In this document: positions 16,782 through 25,890 of the stretch, piece after piece
Numbering within the stretch: position 1 is the stretch's first letter
Layout of the letters: every line of letters starts with the position of its first letter
Assembly: GCF_030317145.1 (NCBI RefSeq)
Contig: NZ_JASZYE010000010.1
Coordinates: 62,001-126,000, forward strand
DNA: 64,000 nucleotides
From: Variovorax flavidus
GTDB taxonomy: Bacteria > Pseudomonadota > Gammaproteobacteria > Burkholderiales > Burkholderiaceae_C
Reading direction: 5' to 3'
Notes under the pieces: model-generated
Databases searched by the model: none
What the model saw: the letters and a program-made list of their open reading frames with translations, nothing else
What the model was told of the DNA's origin: nothing
Program-made: the position numbers and the translations under genes

Positions 16782-16821
16782 CTAGTTGCAAGTAGTGACG
16801 ATATTTATAATTTGTAACTAG
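16782..16821. promoter_or_regulatory. AT-rich inverted repeat, possible promoter/operator
   Basis: CTAGTT (16782-16787) and AACTAG (16816-16821) flank an AT-rich core containing TATTTATAAT on the plus strand (TTATAAATA on the minus). This stands out in a GC-rich genome and lies in a 335-base gap between the GDSL lipoprotein and the end of a PhnD-like gene. It could hold the promoter of the lipoprotein gene (minus strand). The rest of the gap, apart from the terminator at 16924-16945, shows nothing I can name. Confidence 0.35.
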
Positions 16822-16923
16822 CCGGGATTATTGCGGGGAAATGCACGGACGCCAGCTGAACAGAAGCTGATCCCGGGCGAGCGCGACGCTTTGAAACTCG
16901 ATACCGTGACAAATCTCACGCGC

Positions 16924-16945
16924 AAAATCCCCGTCTTCAGCGGGG
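16924..16945 (-). terminator. intrinsic terminator after the PhnD-like pair
   Basis: On the minus strand the sequence CCCCG-CTGAAGA-CGGGG is followed by ATTTTG, a short GC stem with a T-rich tail. It lies 20 bases after the stop of the second PhnD-like gene (16965). The stem is only five base pairs, so strength is uncertain. Confidence 0.55.
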
Positions 16946-16964
16946 CATCGACGGATCGCGAGGA

Positions 16965-17969
16965 TCAGCGGGCGTTGTTGCGCAAAGCCGCGACCTGCTC
17001 GGCGTACTGGCTCTCGACGCGTTGCAGCTTGGCCTCGCGCGCAGCCTCGCTCACCCACCGCCCATTCAGCGCGCTCTGCCGTGCCAGCTGGTATTCGAGA
17101 TGGGCCGCCGGCAGCAGGGCCTCGTTGGTCGCGGCCACGTAGCCCAGGCCCGCTCTCAGCGACTTCAGCGTCTCGCGCTCGCTGTCGGCGCGCGGGCCCG
17201 CACCCTGGCCGTAGCGCACCAGGAACAGCTGGGCCTTCTTCTGGATGGCGGGTGCGACGCCCTGACGCACCACGATCTGGGCCGGCGGGGTCGGCGCGGA
17301 CCGCCAGATGACCTGCAGGCGGTCCGCCTCGTCCGGAAACTGCTGTCGGAAGCGTTCGAAGTCGGTGGTGTTGTTGGTCGCCACGTCCGCATCGCCATTG
17401 GCCACCGCCAGCGCCGTGGTCTGGTGGGTGCCGATGATCTCGCCGCGAAAGCGCGTCTCCATCTCGATGCGGTGCGGCAGGAAGAGCTGGACCTGCGGCA
17501 GGATGAAACCCGAGACCGAGCGGCGGTCCCCGCGCGCCAGCCGCCATTGCTCCGGGCGCGCCAGCAGGGCATCGAGGCTGTCGAGCGGGCCGGCCTTGCG
17601 CACGAGGAGCACTGCGCGATGGTCGGCTTCGCCCGCGTGCCGCTTCACCTGGGCCAGCACCTTCATTCCCCGCCGGGACACGGCGTCGAGCGCCATCCTG
17701 GCCGACAACAGCGCGAGATCGACCTCGTTGCGCTGGATGGCCTGTTCAAGGGATTCGTAGCTGGTCACCGACAGCGCCGTGACCGGGCGCCCCAGTGCGC
17801 GGCTCATGTCGGCCAGCAGCGGCGTCCACTTGTCGCGCGATTCGACGGCCCCGCCGATCGGCAGCACGCCGAAGCGCAACGGACCCGGCTGAGTGCCACG
17901 GCTGGTCTCGGCCGCGCCCGCCCGCCATCCGAGCACCGCCCCTGCGAGCACGATCAACCGACGTTTCAC
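16965..17969 (-). CDS. PhnD-like periplasmic binding protein, copy 2
   Basis: 334 residues. A signal sequence (KRRLIVLAGAVLGWRAGAAE) is followed by a PhnD/phosphonate-type solute-binding fold: LRFGVLPIGG, a ligand-pocket Ser-rich motif SVSGFILPQ, and AVANGDADVATNNT. The start is a GTG at 17969. It is clearly a paralogue of the next gene upstream, with long shared blocks such as ADRLQVIW and GTHQ-TALAVANG. No ABC permease or ATPase is near; instead two hybrid kinases follow on the other strand, so these proteins may present ligands to a sensor rather than to a transporter. The ligand is unknown. Confidence 0.82.
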   Translation of the reverse strand: MKRRLIVLAGAVLGWRAGAAETSRGTQPGPLRFGVLPIGGAVESRDKWTPLLADMSRALGRPVTALSVTSYESLEQAIQRNEVDLALLSARMALDAVSRRGMKVLAQVKRHAGEADHRAVLLVRKAGPLDSLDALLARPEQWRLARGDRRSVSGFILPQVQLFLPHRIEMETRFRGEIIGTHQTTALAVANGDADVATNNTTDFERFRQQFPDEADRLQVIWRSAPTPPAQIVVRQGVAPAIQKKAQLFLVRYGQGAGPRADSERETLKSLRAGLGYVAATNEALLPAAHLEYQLARQSALNGRWVSEAAREAKLQRVESQYAEQVAALRNNAR

Positions 17970-17977
17970 CAGTGAAT

Positions 17978-19093
17978 TCAGGGCGCGCCCTCGCGCAGCG
18001 CCGCCTGCTGGTCGGCGTAGGTGGCCTCGATGCGTTGGAGCCGGGCCTGCCGCGCCGCCTCGTTCACCCACTGCGAGGTCATCGCGCTTTGCCGCGCCAG
18101 CTGGTAGGCCAGCTTGGCCGCCGGCATCAGCGAACTGTTGTCCGCGGCGACGAAACCCGCCAGGTCGTGCAGCGACTTCAACACGGTGCGCTCCGCGTCG
18201 CCGCGCGGGCCCTTGCCGCGGGCGTAGTCCACCAGAAAGGCCCGCACCTGCTTCTGGAAGTCCGGGCCGTAATCACGCCGCATCACGATCTGCGCATGCG
18301 GGATCAGCTCGGATTCCCAGATCACCTGCAACCGGTCGGCCTCCGCCGGGAACTGGAGCTTGAAGCGCTCGAAGTCGGCGGTGTTGTTGGTCGCCACATC
18401 GGCTTCGCCGTTGGCGACCGCCAACGCCGTCACCTGGTGCGTGCCGACGAGTTCGCTGCGAAAGCGTGTCTCCATCGCGATGTGATTGGGCAGGAAAAGC
18501 TGCAGCTGCGGCACGATGAAGCCCGACACCGACCGGCTCTCCCCGCGCGCGAGGCGCCATTTCTCCGGCTCGGCCAGCAGGCTCTTCAGCGAGCTGTACG
18601 GCCCCGTCTTGCGCGCCAGCAGCAAGGCGCGGTAGCCGGGCAGGCCGTCGTGGCGGGTGACTTGCGCCACCACGTTCATGCGGCGGAGCGTCACGGCGTC
18701 GAGCGCCATCTTGCCGGACAGGAAGGCCATGTCGACCTGGTTGCGCTGGATCGCCTGCTCCAGCGCTTCGTACGAGGTGACCGAGAGCATCGTCACCGGG
18801 CGACCGATGGCACGGCTCATGTCCGCGAGCAGCGGCTCCCAGTCGTTGCGGGATTCGAAGGCGCCGCCCAGCGGAAGAATGCCGAAGCGCAGGGTGCCGG
18901 CGCCAGCGGTGCCGGGGGTCCCGGCGGTCCCGGCGGTCTGCGCCACGGCCACGACCTGGCAACCCAGCAGCATCGCCAGCGCGCTTCGCACCACCAGGCC
19001 CCACGCGCCACGCGCCGCCACCCGCCAACGCCGGGGCCGGATCGCCAAGGGAACAAGGGAAGCGCCGGAAGCGCGATGGACAGGGGCCAGCAT
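17978..19093 (-). CDS. PhnD-like periplasmic binding protein, copy 1
   Basis: 371 residues. A long basic N-terminus precedes a signal segment (SALAMLLGCQVVAVAQ, about residues 37-52), then a Thr/Gly/Ala spacer with TAGTAGTPGTAG repeats and the binding fold (LRFGILPLGGAFESRNDWEP, SVSGFIVPQLQLFLP, VANGEADVATNNTADFERF). A later GTG start near codon 34 would give a more typical signal peptide. The gene ends eight bases before its paralogue, so they form a two-gene operon produced by tandem duplication. It is divergent from the hybrid kinase at 19261. Confidence 0.82.
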   Translation of the reverse strand: MLAPVHRASGASLVPLAIRPRRWRVAARGAWGLVVRSALAMLLGCQVVAVAQTAGTAGTPGTAGAGTLRFGILPLGGAFESRNDWEPLLADMSRAIGRPVTMLSVTSYEALEQAIQRNQVDMAFLSGKMALDAVTLRRMNVVAQVTRHDGLPGYRALLLARKTGPYSSLKSLLAEPEKWRLARGESRSVSGFIVPQLQLFLPNHIAMETRFRSELVGTHQVTALAVANGEADVATNNTADFERFKLQFPAEADRLQVIWESELIPHAQIVMRRDYGPDFQKQVRAFLVDYARGKGPRGDAERTVLKSLHDLAGFVAADNSSLMPAAKLAYQLARQSAMTSQWVNEAARQARLQRIEATYADQQAALREGAP

Positions 19094-19260
19094 CCTTTGA
19101 AACGCATTTGCCAGGAGGCCTATTGCCGAGGCTGGTCAAACGAGTACTGTCGAGAACACAATTAGAAACCAACTTCAACAATCGTCGTGTCGTTTTTCTC
19201 CATCCATGTACTTCGGCCGGTAACGCATCGGCGGCGCCGCTGACGGATCGTTCTGCGCCC

Positions 19261-21150
19261 ATGTCCCGGCCCATCCGAGCCCTCCGCCAACTGGTGCGTC
19301 TCACGCTGGCGCAGCAGCTCGTCCTGCTGGCATTGCTGCCGGCGATGGTGGCGACCCTGGGCACGATCGCCGTGCTCACGCGGCAGCACCTGACGAATGT
19401 GACCGAACTCATGCGCGCCAACGCGCAGACCGTGGCGCTGCAGGTGGCGACGGTGGCGCAATCCCAGCTCCAGCACATGGACCGCCGGGCGCTGCAGCGC
19501 ACCGCGCAGTCGGGCAGCTACCAGCCGCACGTGCAGCAAGTGCAGATCTGGTCGGAAGACGGCGAGATCGTCGCCAACTCGGAGACCACCGACCAGCATC
19601 GCGGCGAGGGCCTGCAGGTGGTGGCGCCCATCATCGGCGACGACGGCAAGCACACGGGCAAGGTGATGGTAGAGATGAGCCTCGACGCCGTGAGCAAGGC
19701 CAAGAAGGCGGTCTGGATCAACGTCGTGCTGGTGCTCGGCGCAAGCCTGGTGGGCGTCGGGCTGGCCGGCTGGTGGGCGGCGCGGCGCATCAGCGCGCCG
19801 GTCCGGGCGCTGGGCGAGGCGGTCGACCGGCTCGGCGCCGGCGAGGATGCGCAGGTGAAGGTCCAGGGCACGGCCGAAGTGCGGCGTCTGCAGGACGGCT
19901 TCAACCAGGCGGCGCGGGCGCTCTCGGAAAGCCGCAACCAGCTGGAGAGCCGCATCATCCACGCGACGGCCGAACTGGCCAGCAAGAACCAGCAGCTCGA
20001 AGTCGCCAGCCAGGCCAAGACGCGGCTGCTGGCCGCCGCCAGCCACGACCTGCGACAGCCGCTGCATGCGCTGACCCTGTTTTCCGACGGCCTGGCCAAC
20101 GGCGAGACCGATCCGGCGCGCCTGCAGCGCATCGGCCACATCCGCGAGTGCGTCGAATCGCTCGACCGGCTGTTCACCGAACTGCTCAACCTGTCGCAGC
20201 TCGATGCGGGCGTGCTGCAGCCGCAATGGGCTGACTTCGCGCTCGACACGCTTTTCGACGAGATCAGCCGCAACTTCCGCGCGGTGGCCGAGCAGCAGAA
20301 CCTGCGGCTGGTGGTGCGCAAGACCGATGCCTGGGTGCGCTGCGACTACGTGATGCTGTCGCGCATCCTGAACAACCTCGTGTCGAACTCGCTGCGCCAT
20401 ACCACCGAGGGCGGCGTGCTGGTCGGCGCGCGGCGGCGCGGCAAGGGCATCCGCATCGACGTCTGGGACACCGGCGTCGGCATCGCGGCGCATCACCAGG
20501 CCCGGGTCTTCGAGGAGTTCTATCAAGTGGAGCCGCACGGCCGCCAGGGCCGCGACGCGCGCGGCATGGGCCTCGGGCTTGCCACGGTGCAGCGGCTGGC
20601 CGCGTTGCTGAACACGCGAGTCGACCTCAGCTCACGGCTCCACAAGGGCACCTGCGTGCGCGTCACGGTGCGCGCCACGGAGCCGGTCATCGGCCTGGCG
20701 CCGATGCCCATGACCGTGCCCGGCGCCCTGCTGGACGACCTCGGCGGCCTTCGCAACATCCGCGTGCTGGTGATCGACGACGAGCGCACCATCCTCGAAG
20801 GGCTGCAGGTCGTCCTCACGAACTGGGGCGCCGAGGTGATGGCCGCGCAGACGCGCAGCGAGGCGCTGGCCCTCGCAGACGCCTGGAGCCGGCCGCCCGA
20901 CGTGGTGGTCAGCGACCTGCTGCTGCAGGGCGGCGACAACGGCCTGGACGTGCTCGCCGCGCTGGAGCGCCATCCGAACGGAATCGGCCCCGGCACGGCA
21001 CGGCTGCTCGTGACCGGGGAAACCAAGCCCGACCGACTGCGCGAAGTGGCGAGCGCCGGCGTGTCGGTGCTGTACAAGCCGGTCTCGCCCAAGGTGCTGC
21101 GGCAGGCGATCCAGGCGCAGCTCGCCGCCGTCCGGGAGCCGGCCCTGTAG
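19261..21150 (+). CDS. hybrid sensor histidine kinase
   Basis: 629 residues. Membrane helices at about 18-40 and 152-173 bracket a periplasmic sensor of about 110 residues with no recognised fold. Then HAMP, a coiled coil, HisKA with His262 in ASHDLRQPLHA, an HATPase domain (N box NNLVSNSLRH, G1 DTGVGIA, G2 GMGLGLA) and a C-terminal receiver with Asp552 in VVVSDLLL. The ATG at 19261 starts just before the first helix. It is divergent from the PhnD-like pair across a 167-base spacer, so these periplasmic proteins are good candidates for its ligand-loaded partners. Confidence 0.92.
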   Translation: MSRPIRALRQLVRLTLAQQLVLLALLPAMVATLGTIAVLTRQHLTNVTELMRANAQTVALQVATVAQSQLQHMDRRALQRTAQSGSYQPHVQQVQIWSEDGEIVANSETTDQHRGEGLQVVAPIIGDDGKHTGKVMVEMSLDAVSKAKKAVWINVVLVLGASLVGVGLAGWWAARRISAPVRALGEAVDRLGAGEDAQVKVQGTAEVRRLQDGFNQAARALSESRNQLESRIIHATAELASKNQQLEVASQAKTRLLAAASHDLRQPLHALTLFSDGLANGETDPARLQRIGHIRECVESLDRLFTELLNLSQLDAGVLQPQWADFALDTLFDEISRNFRAVAEQQNLRLVVRKTDAWVRCDYVMLSRILNNLVSNSLRHTTEGGVLVGARRRGKGIRIDVWDTGVGIAAHHQARVFEEFYQVEPHGRQGRDARGMGLGLATVQRLAALLNTRVDLSSRLHKGTCVRVTVRATEPVIGLAPMPMTVPGALLDDLGGLRNIRVLVIDDERTILEGLQVVLTNWGAEVMAAQTRSEALALADAWSRPPDVVVSDLLLQGGDNGLDVLAALERHPNGIGPGTARLLVTGETKPDRLREVASAGVSVLYKPVSPKVLRQAIQAQLAAVREPAL

Positions 21151-21274
21151 GGGATACGACCTCTGACATAGGCCGACAGGCTGCGGCTTCGGCGCCTCTC
21201 CCACGGCAATGCGACCGCCCGCATGGCGACATAAGCCCTCTGCCTTATCGCGCCCCGCAGGCCGCATCCGTACA

Positions 21275-21292
21275 TTGGGTTCTGTCACCCAA
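21275..21292 (+). promoter_or_regulatory. inverted repeat upstream of a substrate-binding protein gene
   Basis: TTGGGT and ACCCAA with a 6-base spacer end 10 bases before the ATG at 21303. A second inverted repeat, ATAAG...CTTAT, lies at about 21231-21248. Either could be an operator or a leader hairpin in the 152-base gap between the kinase and this gene; no direct evidence decides. Confidence 0.3.
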
Positions 21293-21302
21293 CCCACTGC
21301 GG

Positions 21303-22316
21303 ATGCAGTCCATGTTTGCGAACCGATTCCCTCCACTGCTTCGAAGGCAATGCGCCACGCTGGCCATGGCCTTCGCCTGCGCGGCGCTGCCCGGCACTGG
21401 CGCGGCGGCGGCAGTGCTCACGGTTCTCATGGCGGACGAAAGCGCGGCCCACACGGAATTCGTTCGCCAGCTGCGCGAGACGCAGGAAGCGGGCAGCCGG
21501 CTGGAGCTGATCCACCTTGTGGCCGGCAAGCCGGCCGGCGAGAGCGTCGAGGAAGACCACACGGCGACTGGCATGCGCACGCGCGGCGCCCGTTCCGTCG
21601 CGCCGGCGGACGTCCCGATCACGATGGCAGTCGGCGTGGACGCGGCGCGCACGGCCATCGAGCGCCCCGGGCAGGAGCCGCTGGTGCTCGCGATGCTGAG
21701 CCGGCTCGACTACGAAAGCCTCAAGGGCAACCCCTCGCTGCGGCGCCCGGAACGCTGGGTCGGCGTGCTGCTGCGTGAACCCGCCATGGCCGACCAGATC
21801 GCGCTGATCGATGCCGTGATGCCGCAGAGACGCCGGCTGGGCGTGGTGGCCACCTCCGAATCGGAACCCATGGTGCGCGAACTGCAGCGCGCCGCGAACG
21901 GCTGGGACCTGCAGGTGGAATACGCCCCCGACGCCAAGGCGCTGGCCACCGTGCTGCGCCGGCTGGTGCCGCGCAGCGATGCATTGATGGTGCTGCCCGA
22001 CCTGATCGGCGACAGTCAGCCCGCCACGCTGGCGGTGCTGCGCGCCGGCGCCAGTGCCGGGCTGCCGGTGTTCGGCACGAGCGACGGCCTGGTTCGCTCG
22101 GGCGGGCTCGCGGCAGCGGTTTCCACGCCGACGCAACTGGCGCAGCAGGCTCGGCTGCTCGGCCTGAAGCTGGCCTCCAACACCGCCGCGGGCGGCGTAC
22201 TGGTCGAGTGTGCGACGCCCTCCACGGTGCGTGTCAACCCGACAGTGGCACGCGGGCTGGGCATGCGCCTGCCCGAAGAACGCGAACTCACGGAGCGGGT
22301 CACCGCCATTCGATGA
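21303..22316 (+). CDS. periplasmic ABC-type substrate-binding-like protein
   Basis: 337 residues. A signal peptide (about 1-37, ending near GTGAAAA) is followed by a two-domain periplasmic binding protein resembling the ABC_sub_bind family: LTVLMADESAAHTEFVRQL, a linker, WVGVLLREPAMADQIALID and LPVFGTSDGLVRSGGLAAA. ATGs at 21303 and 21312 are both possible. No permease or ATPase genes accompany it. It lies between two hybrid kinases on the same strand, and its stop is separated from the second only by a repeat, so it is likely the ligand receptor for one of them. Confidence 0.78.
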   Translation: MQSMFANRFPPLLRRQCATLAMAFACAALPGTGAAAAVLTVLMADESAAHTEFVRQLRETQEAGSRLELIHLVAGKPAGESVEEDHTATGMRTRGARSVAPADVPITMAVGVDAARTAIERPGQEPLVLAMLSRLDYESLKGNPSLRRPERWVGVLLREPAMADQIALIDAVMPQRRRLGVVATSESEPMVRELQRAANGWDLQVEYAPDAKALATVLRRLVPRSDALMVLPDLIGDSQPATLAVLRAGASAGLPVFGTSDGLVRSGGLAAAVSTPTQLAQQARLLGLKLASNTAAGGVLVECATPSTVRVNPTVARGLGMRLPEERELTERVTAIR

Positions 22317-22396
22317 CCGCCGCGCCGGACCGCCCCAAGCAAGGTCGCACCCCCTCCGGGGACAGCGAGGACACGAAGTGCCGAGCGCGGGGACAT
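22317..22396 (-). repeat. dispersed intergenic repeat, type B copy 2 (inverted)
   Basis: The reverse complement of this stretch matches the copy at 3955-4022: GGCACTTCGTGT, a C-rich/G-rich hairpin, then GCTTGGGGCGGTCCGGCGCG. It fills the whole space between the stop of the binding protein and the start of the second hybrid kinase, so the insertion probably separated two once closely spaced genes. Confidence 0.7.
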
Positions 22397-22398
22397 CG

Positions 22399-24399
22399 AT
22401 GACCGCACCCACACACCGCCTGATCGCACCCGCTGCCACCGCGGCGGTGCGACCGACCCATCCGCCGGCTACCGCCGACGACCGGGCCCTCGTGGTCGAC
22501 GGGAGCCTGCAGCGCGATCTGTTCCGGCTGGGCGTGGTGCCCTGCGCGGCGGTGGCGCTGGCGCTCACCGGCTGGTTCACGAACAGCCGGCTCGACACGC
22601 TCGAAGCCGCCTTCGACGCCGAAGGCCAGGCCGTCGCCCGCCAGGTGGCCGCGATGTCCGACCTGAGCCTCTATGCCGGCGATCTGCCTGCACTGCAGAA
22701 CGTCGCCAATGCCGCGCTGCGCGGCGGGCAGGTCACGCGCGTCGAGATCAGCAACAGCGCCGGCGTCTACGTCACGGCCGGCCCGAAGACCGCGCAGCTC
22801 GCAAAGCTGCGCATGTTCACCGCCCCGGTCACGCTGCGCGAAGCCTCGCGGGCCACGGCCTTTGCGCCGGCAGGCTCGACCGCGGCCGGCGAAACGCCCA
22901 TCGGACTGGTGCAGACCTTCCGCGACACCACCGCCTACGACCGCGAACGCACGCGCTCGCTCATGGCCGGCATCGGCATCGCGATGATCGCGCTGCTGGT
23001 CGCCTGGGCCTGGGTCCGCCACACGGCGCGCGCCGTTGCCCAGCCGCTGCGTCGCATCTCGCGCGCCGTGGCTGCGCTGCAGGCGGGCCAGTTCGATGCG
23101 CGCTGCAACGTCGTCACGCTGGCCGGGGACGACGACGACACCGGACGTGGCGCGCGGCGTGCCCAGCACGAGCTCGCGAACCTCGCGCACGACATCAACC
23201 GCCTGGCCGAGCGCCTGCAGCGCAACCGGCAGATCAGCGAGGAACGGGTGTGCGAGGCCACCGCCGTGGCGCTGCAGCGCATGGCCGAGGCCGAGCAGGC
23301 CGCCCTGTCCCGCGCCCGCTTCCTGGCCGCCGCGAGCCACGACCTGCGCCAGCCGCTGCATGCCATGGGCCTCTTCATCGACGGCCTGCTGCCTACCGCC
23401 ACCCCGGCGCAGCGCCCCGCCGTGCTGCGGCTGCAGGAGGCCACGGAGTTCATGACGCTGCTGCTCGACGACCTGCTGGAAATCTCGCGGCTCGACGCGC
23501 AGGTGCTGACGCCCACCATCTCGGGCGTGTCGCTGGCGACGGTGTTCGACCAGCTCGACGCGCAGCACGCGGCGCCGGCCGCCGCCGCGCACGTGCGCCT
23601 GCTGTGGGAAGACCGCGGCCTGGCGGTTCGCACCGACGCGGCGCTGCTGCTGCGGATCATCGGCAACCTCGTCAGTAACGCCATCCGCCACACGCCGTCG
23701 GACGGCACGGTGCTGGTGACGGCGCGCCACAGCGGCGATTCCGTTCGCATCGAGGTGCGCGACAACGGCGTCGGCATCGCGCCCATCCACCAGGCGCGCA
23801 TCTTCGAGGAGTTCTACCAGGTGGCGAACACCGAGCGCGATCGTCGCCAGGGCTTCGGCCTCGGCCTCGCGATCTGCGCGCGCATCGCCACCCTGCTCGG
23901 CACGCGCATCACCCTGCGCTCGGCGCTGCAGGCGGGCAGCACCTTCGCGATCGAACTGCCTGCAGCCAGCCCGCGCGAGGTGGCGCCGCCCGCGCCGGAA
24001 CCGGTGGCGTCCGCGCCACTGGCCGGCGTGCGCTGCCTGGTCGTCGACGACGACCCCGCCATCCTCCACGGCAGCCGCACGCTGCTTGAACAATGGGGCT
24101 GCCAGGTCGAATGCGCCTCCAGCCGCGCGGCGGCGCTGGCCCGGCTCGTCGAGGACGGTTCGCATTTCGATGTGGTCTTGTGCGACCTGCAACTGGCCGG
24201 CGACGACGACGGCATGGAAGTCATCGACGCCACGCGCCGGCTTCAGCCCGACGCGCTGGCCGTGCTGGTGTCGGGCGCCACCGGCCCCGAGATCCTGCAG
24301 CGCCTGCGCCAGGGCGGCGTGATGCTGCTGACCAAGCCGGTCGCGCCGGCCAAGCTGCGCGCGCTGCTGTCGACCCGGCGCGTCGCGGTTCCGGCCTGA
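22399..24399 (+). CDS. hybrid sensor histidine kinase
   Basis: 666 residues. Membrane helices at about 43-61 and 188-206 enclose a periplasmic domain of about 125 residues (VTRVEISNSAGVYVTAGP). HAMP with a DDDD insertion (244-247) follows, then a coiled coil, HisKA with His314 in ASHDLRQPLHA, HATPase (DNGVGIAP, GFGLGLAIC) and a receiver with Asp596 in VVLCDLQLA. Its kinase core closely resembles that of the kinase at 19261, which points to a duplication. The ATG at 22399 begins right after a repeat. No separate DNA-binding regulator adjoins it, so its output is unknown. Confidence 0.92.
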   Translation: MTAPTHRLIAPAATAAVRPTHPPATADDRALVVDGSLQRDLFRLGVVPCAAVALALTGWFTNSRLDTLEAAFDAEGQAVARQVAAMSDLSLYAGDLPALQNVANAALRGGQVTRVEISNSAGVYVTAGPKTAQLAKLRMFTAPVTLREASRATAFAPAGSTAAGETPIGLVQTFRDTTAYDRERTRSLMAGIGIAMIALLVAWAWVRHTARAVAQPLRRISRAVAALQAGQFDARCNVVTLAGDDDDTGRGARRAQHELANLAHDINRLAERLQRNRQISEERVCEATAVALQRMAEAEQAALSRARFLAAASHDLRQPLHAMGLFIDGLLPTATPAQRPAVLRLQEATEFMTLLLDDLLEISRLDAQVLTPTISGVSLATVFDQLDAQHAAPAAAAHVRLLWEDRGLAVRTDAALLLRIIGNLVSNAIRHTPSDGTVLVTARHSGDSVRIEVRDNGVGIAPIHQARIFEEFYQVANTERDRRQGFGLGLAICARIATLLGTRITLRSALQAGSTFAIELPAASPREVAPPAPEPVASAPLAGVRCLVVDDDPAILHGSRTLLEQWGCQVECASSRAAALARLVEDGSHFDVVLCDLQLAGDDDGMEVIDATRRLQPDALAVLVSGATGPEILQRLRQGGVMLLTKPVAPAKLRALLSTRRVAVPA

Positions 24400-24409
24400 A
24401 GGGCCGTTC

Positions 24410-25486
24410 TCAGTTCACCACGCCGAGGTGCAGGAAGCCGGCGGTGTTCGCATTGCCTCGCGCACCGACCATGGCTTCGAGCTTGCCGGAGCGCATGAAG
24501 AAGTAGCGATCTGTCCCGTTGGTCGACTCGCGCATGCCGCGCGGGCCATTCGTTCCCATGTCGACGAGCGGGTAGCTCGTCGACATCTGCGCGCCTGTTG
24601 GCGCGGTCGACGCGAGCGAGAACGTGGCAGCGGCGCCGATTGCCGTGTCCATGGTGGCGTTGGTCGACCAGCCGGTGCCATTGAACGCGGCCCAGCTGGC
24701 CCCCTCCGGGAAGCCGACTGAGAAGGAGCTGGAACCAGCGTTCGTCGGCGACCCACCAGCGGCCAGATACACGTTCTCGCCCTCGACCCGAGCGATGGCG
24801 AAGCGGCCCAGGAAGACGCCGTCCAGGCCGGTCAGGTTCCACATGCCGCTTTCCGCATCAGCCGAGATCGTGCTCTTGTGCACCGACGCCGTCGGGCACA
24901 GTTCGACGCGATAGATGCCGTTGTCCAGGCATTGGGTCATGAGCGTGCCGCCGCCGGAGATCTGCGCCTGCCCAATGAAGGAGTCGCGGCCGGAAGCCGT
25001 CGCATCGACACGGAAACGGTTGTAGATCCCGTCCAGGTTCGCCTGCGTCGTCACGAGGGAACGCGAGGCGATGAAAGGATAGGCGGCGTAGCTCACCGGA
25101 TTCGAATTCGGCACGGCCATCGGCACCGCACCGACGACCGTGTCATTGAAGGCAAACAACCCGGACGTGCTGGCCGGGGTGGTGACCAGGGCGCTTGAAA
25201 CGCCATAGCGGCCCGTCGGCGCCGACGGCTTGACCAAGGTGCCCGACGTCGTTCCACCAGCGTTGTCGGTCACGACATAAATGAGCTGGTCGAAGTCGAT
25301 CTTGAGCGCTTGGCGGGAGCCGTTGCCGGCGAAGAACTTGAAGTCGCCATTCCGGGTATCGGGGGTGGCCTTGACGCCTCCGCCCGATGCCGTCGGGAGC
25401 ATGGCTCCGCCCCCTCCGCCGCCGCCACAAGCCGCCAAACCAGCCATCAACGCAGCGGCCAACACGGCCCTCGCCCGATCGTTCAT
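24410..25486 (-). CDS. secreted lipoprotein of unknown function with Gly7 tract
   Basis: 358 residues. A lipoprotein signal ends in GLAAC (Cys20), followed by seven glycines, as in the GDSL lipoprotein at 15867. The rest is rich in Thr, Ser, Ala and Gly with short beta-like segments and several repeated-looking patterns (FIASRSLVTT, YFFMRSGKLEAMVG), as expected for a surface or outer-membrane-attached beta protein. I recognise no domain. It converges on the second hybrid kinase (10 bases between stops). The ATG at 25486 was taken instead of the TTG just before it. Confidence 0.75.
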   Translation of the reverse strand: MNDRARAVLAAALMAGLAACGGGGGGGAMLPTASGGGVKATPDTRNGDFKFFAGNGSRQALKIDFDQLIYVVTDNAGGTTSGTLVKPSAPTGRYGVSSALVTTPASTSGLFAFNDTVVGAVPMAVPNSNPVSYAAYPFIASRSLVTTQANLDGIYNRFRVDATASGRDSFIGQAQISGGGTLMTQCLDNGIYRVELCPTASVHKSTISADAESGMWNLTGLDGVFLGRFAIARVEGENVYLAAGGSPTNAGSSSFSVGFPEGASWAAFNGTGWSTNATMDTAIGAAATFSLASTAPTGAQMSTSYPLVDMGTNGPRGMRESTNGTDRYFFMRSGKLEAMVGARGNANTAGFLHLGVVN

Positions 25487-25686
25487 CAAGCCCTCGCAAT
25501 TCGTTGTGTGACATCCGAGCGACAGCCGCCGGAATTTTCTGGGCCGAAATGTAGCCCAAACGAATCACTTATGTATCAGGATGTACCTTAATCACCAACA
25601 AAGTGGATGTCTGGGGCGCCGGCCGTCGCTAGGATTCCACATCTTTGAACGGCGGACGCAGCGCACGAGGAAGGACGGGCGGACAG

Positions 25687-25890
25687 ATGGAACCGATGCA
25701 CTGGGAGTACATGGGCGCGCTCGGCGGCGTGATCGGCATCGGCTGGCTGGTCGTGGTGCCGATGTACCGGGGCTGGAATCACCTGAACGAAAAAATGTCG
25801 GGCAGCGTGAAGCAGAGCATCCGCATGGTGGCCGAATGCGAAGGCCGCACGGTCGCGTCCACGTTGGCCGCGACGCTGCCGACCAAATAA
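25687..25890 (+). CDS. small membrane protein, 67 residues
   Basis: A short ORF beginning MEPMHWEYMGALGG with one hydrophobic segment (GGVIGIGWLVVVPMY, about residues 13-27) and a polar C-terminus. A GGAAGGACGGGCGG stretch upstream could serve as a ribosome-binding site. No family recognised. It lies alone between the Gly-rich lipoprotein and hcp. The 322 bases that follow up to hcp show no gene I can support. Confidence 0.4.
   Translation: MEPMHWEYMGALGGVIGIGWLVVVPMYRGWNHLNEKMSGSVKQSIRMVAECEGRTVASTLAATLPTK

Noticed and set aside
16965-19093. Phosphonate ABC transporter genes
   Set aside because: The binding proteins resemble PhnD, but no permease, ATPase or C-P lyase gene is nearby, so a transporter role was not assigned.
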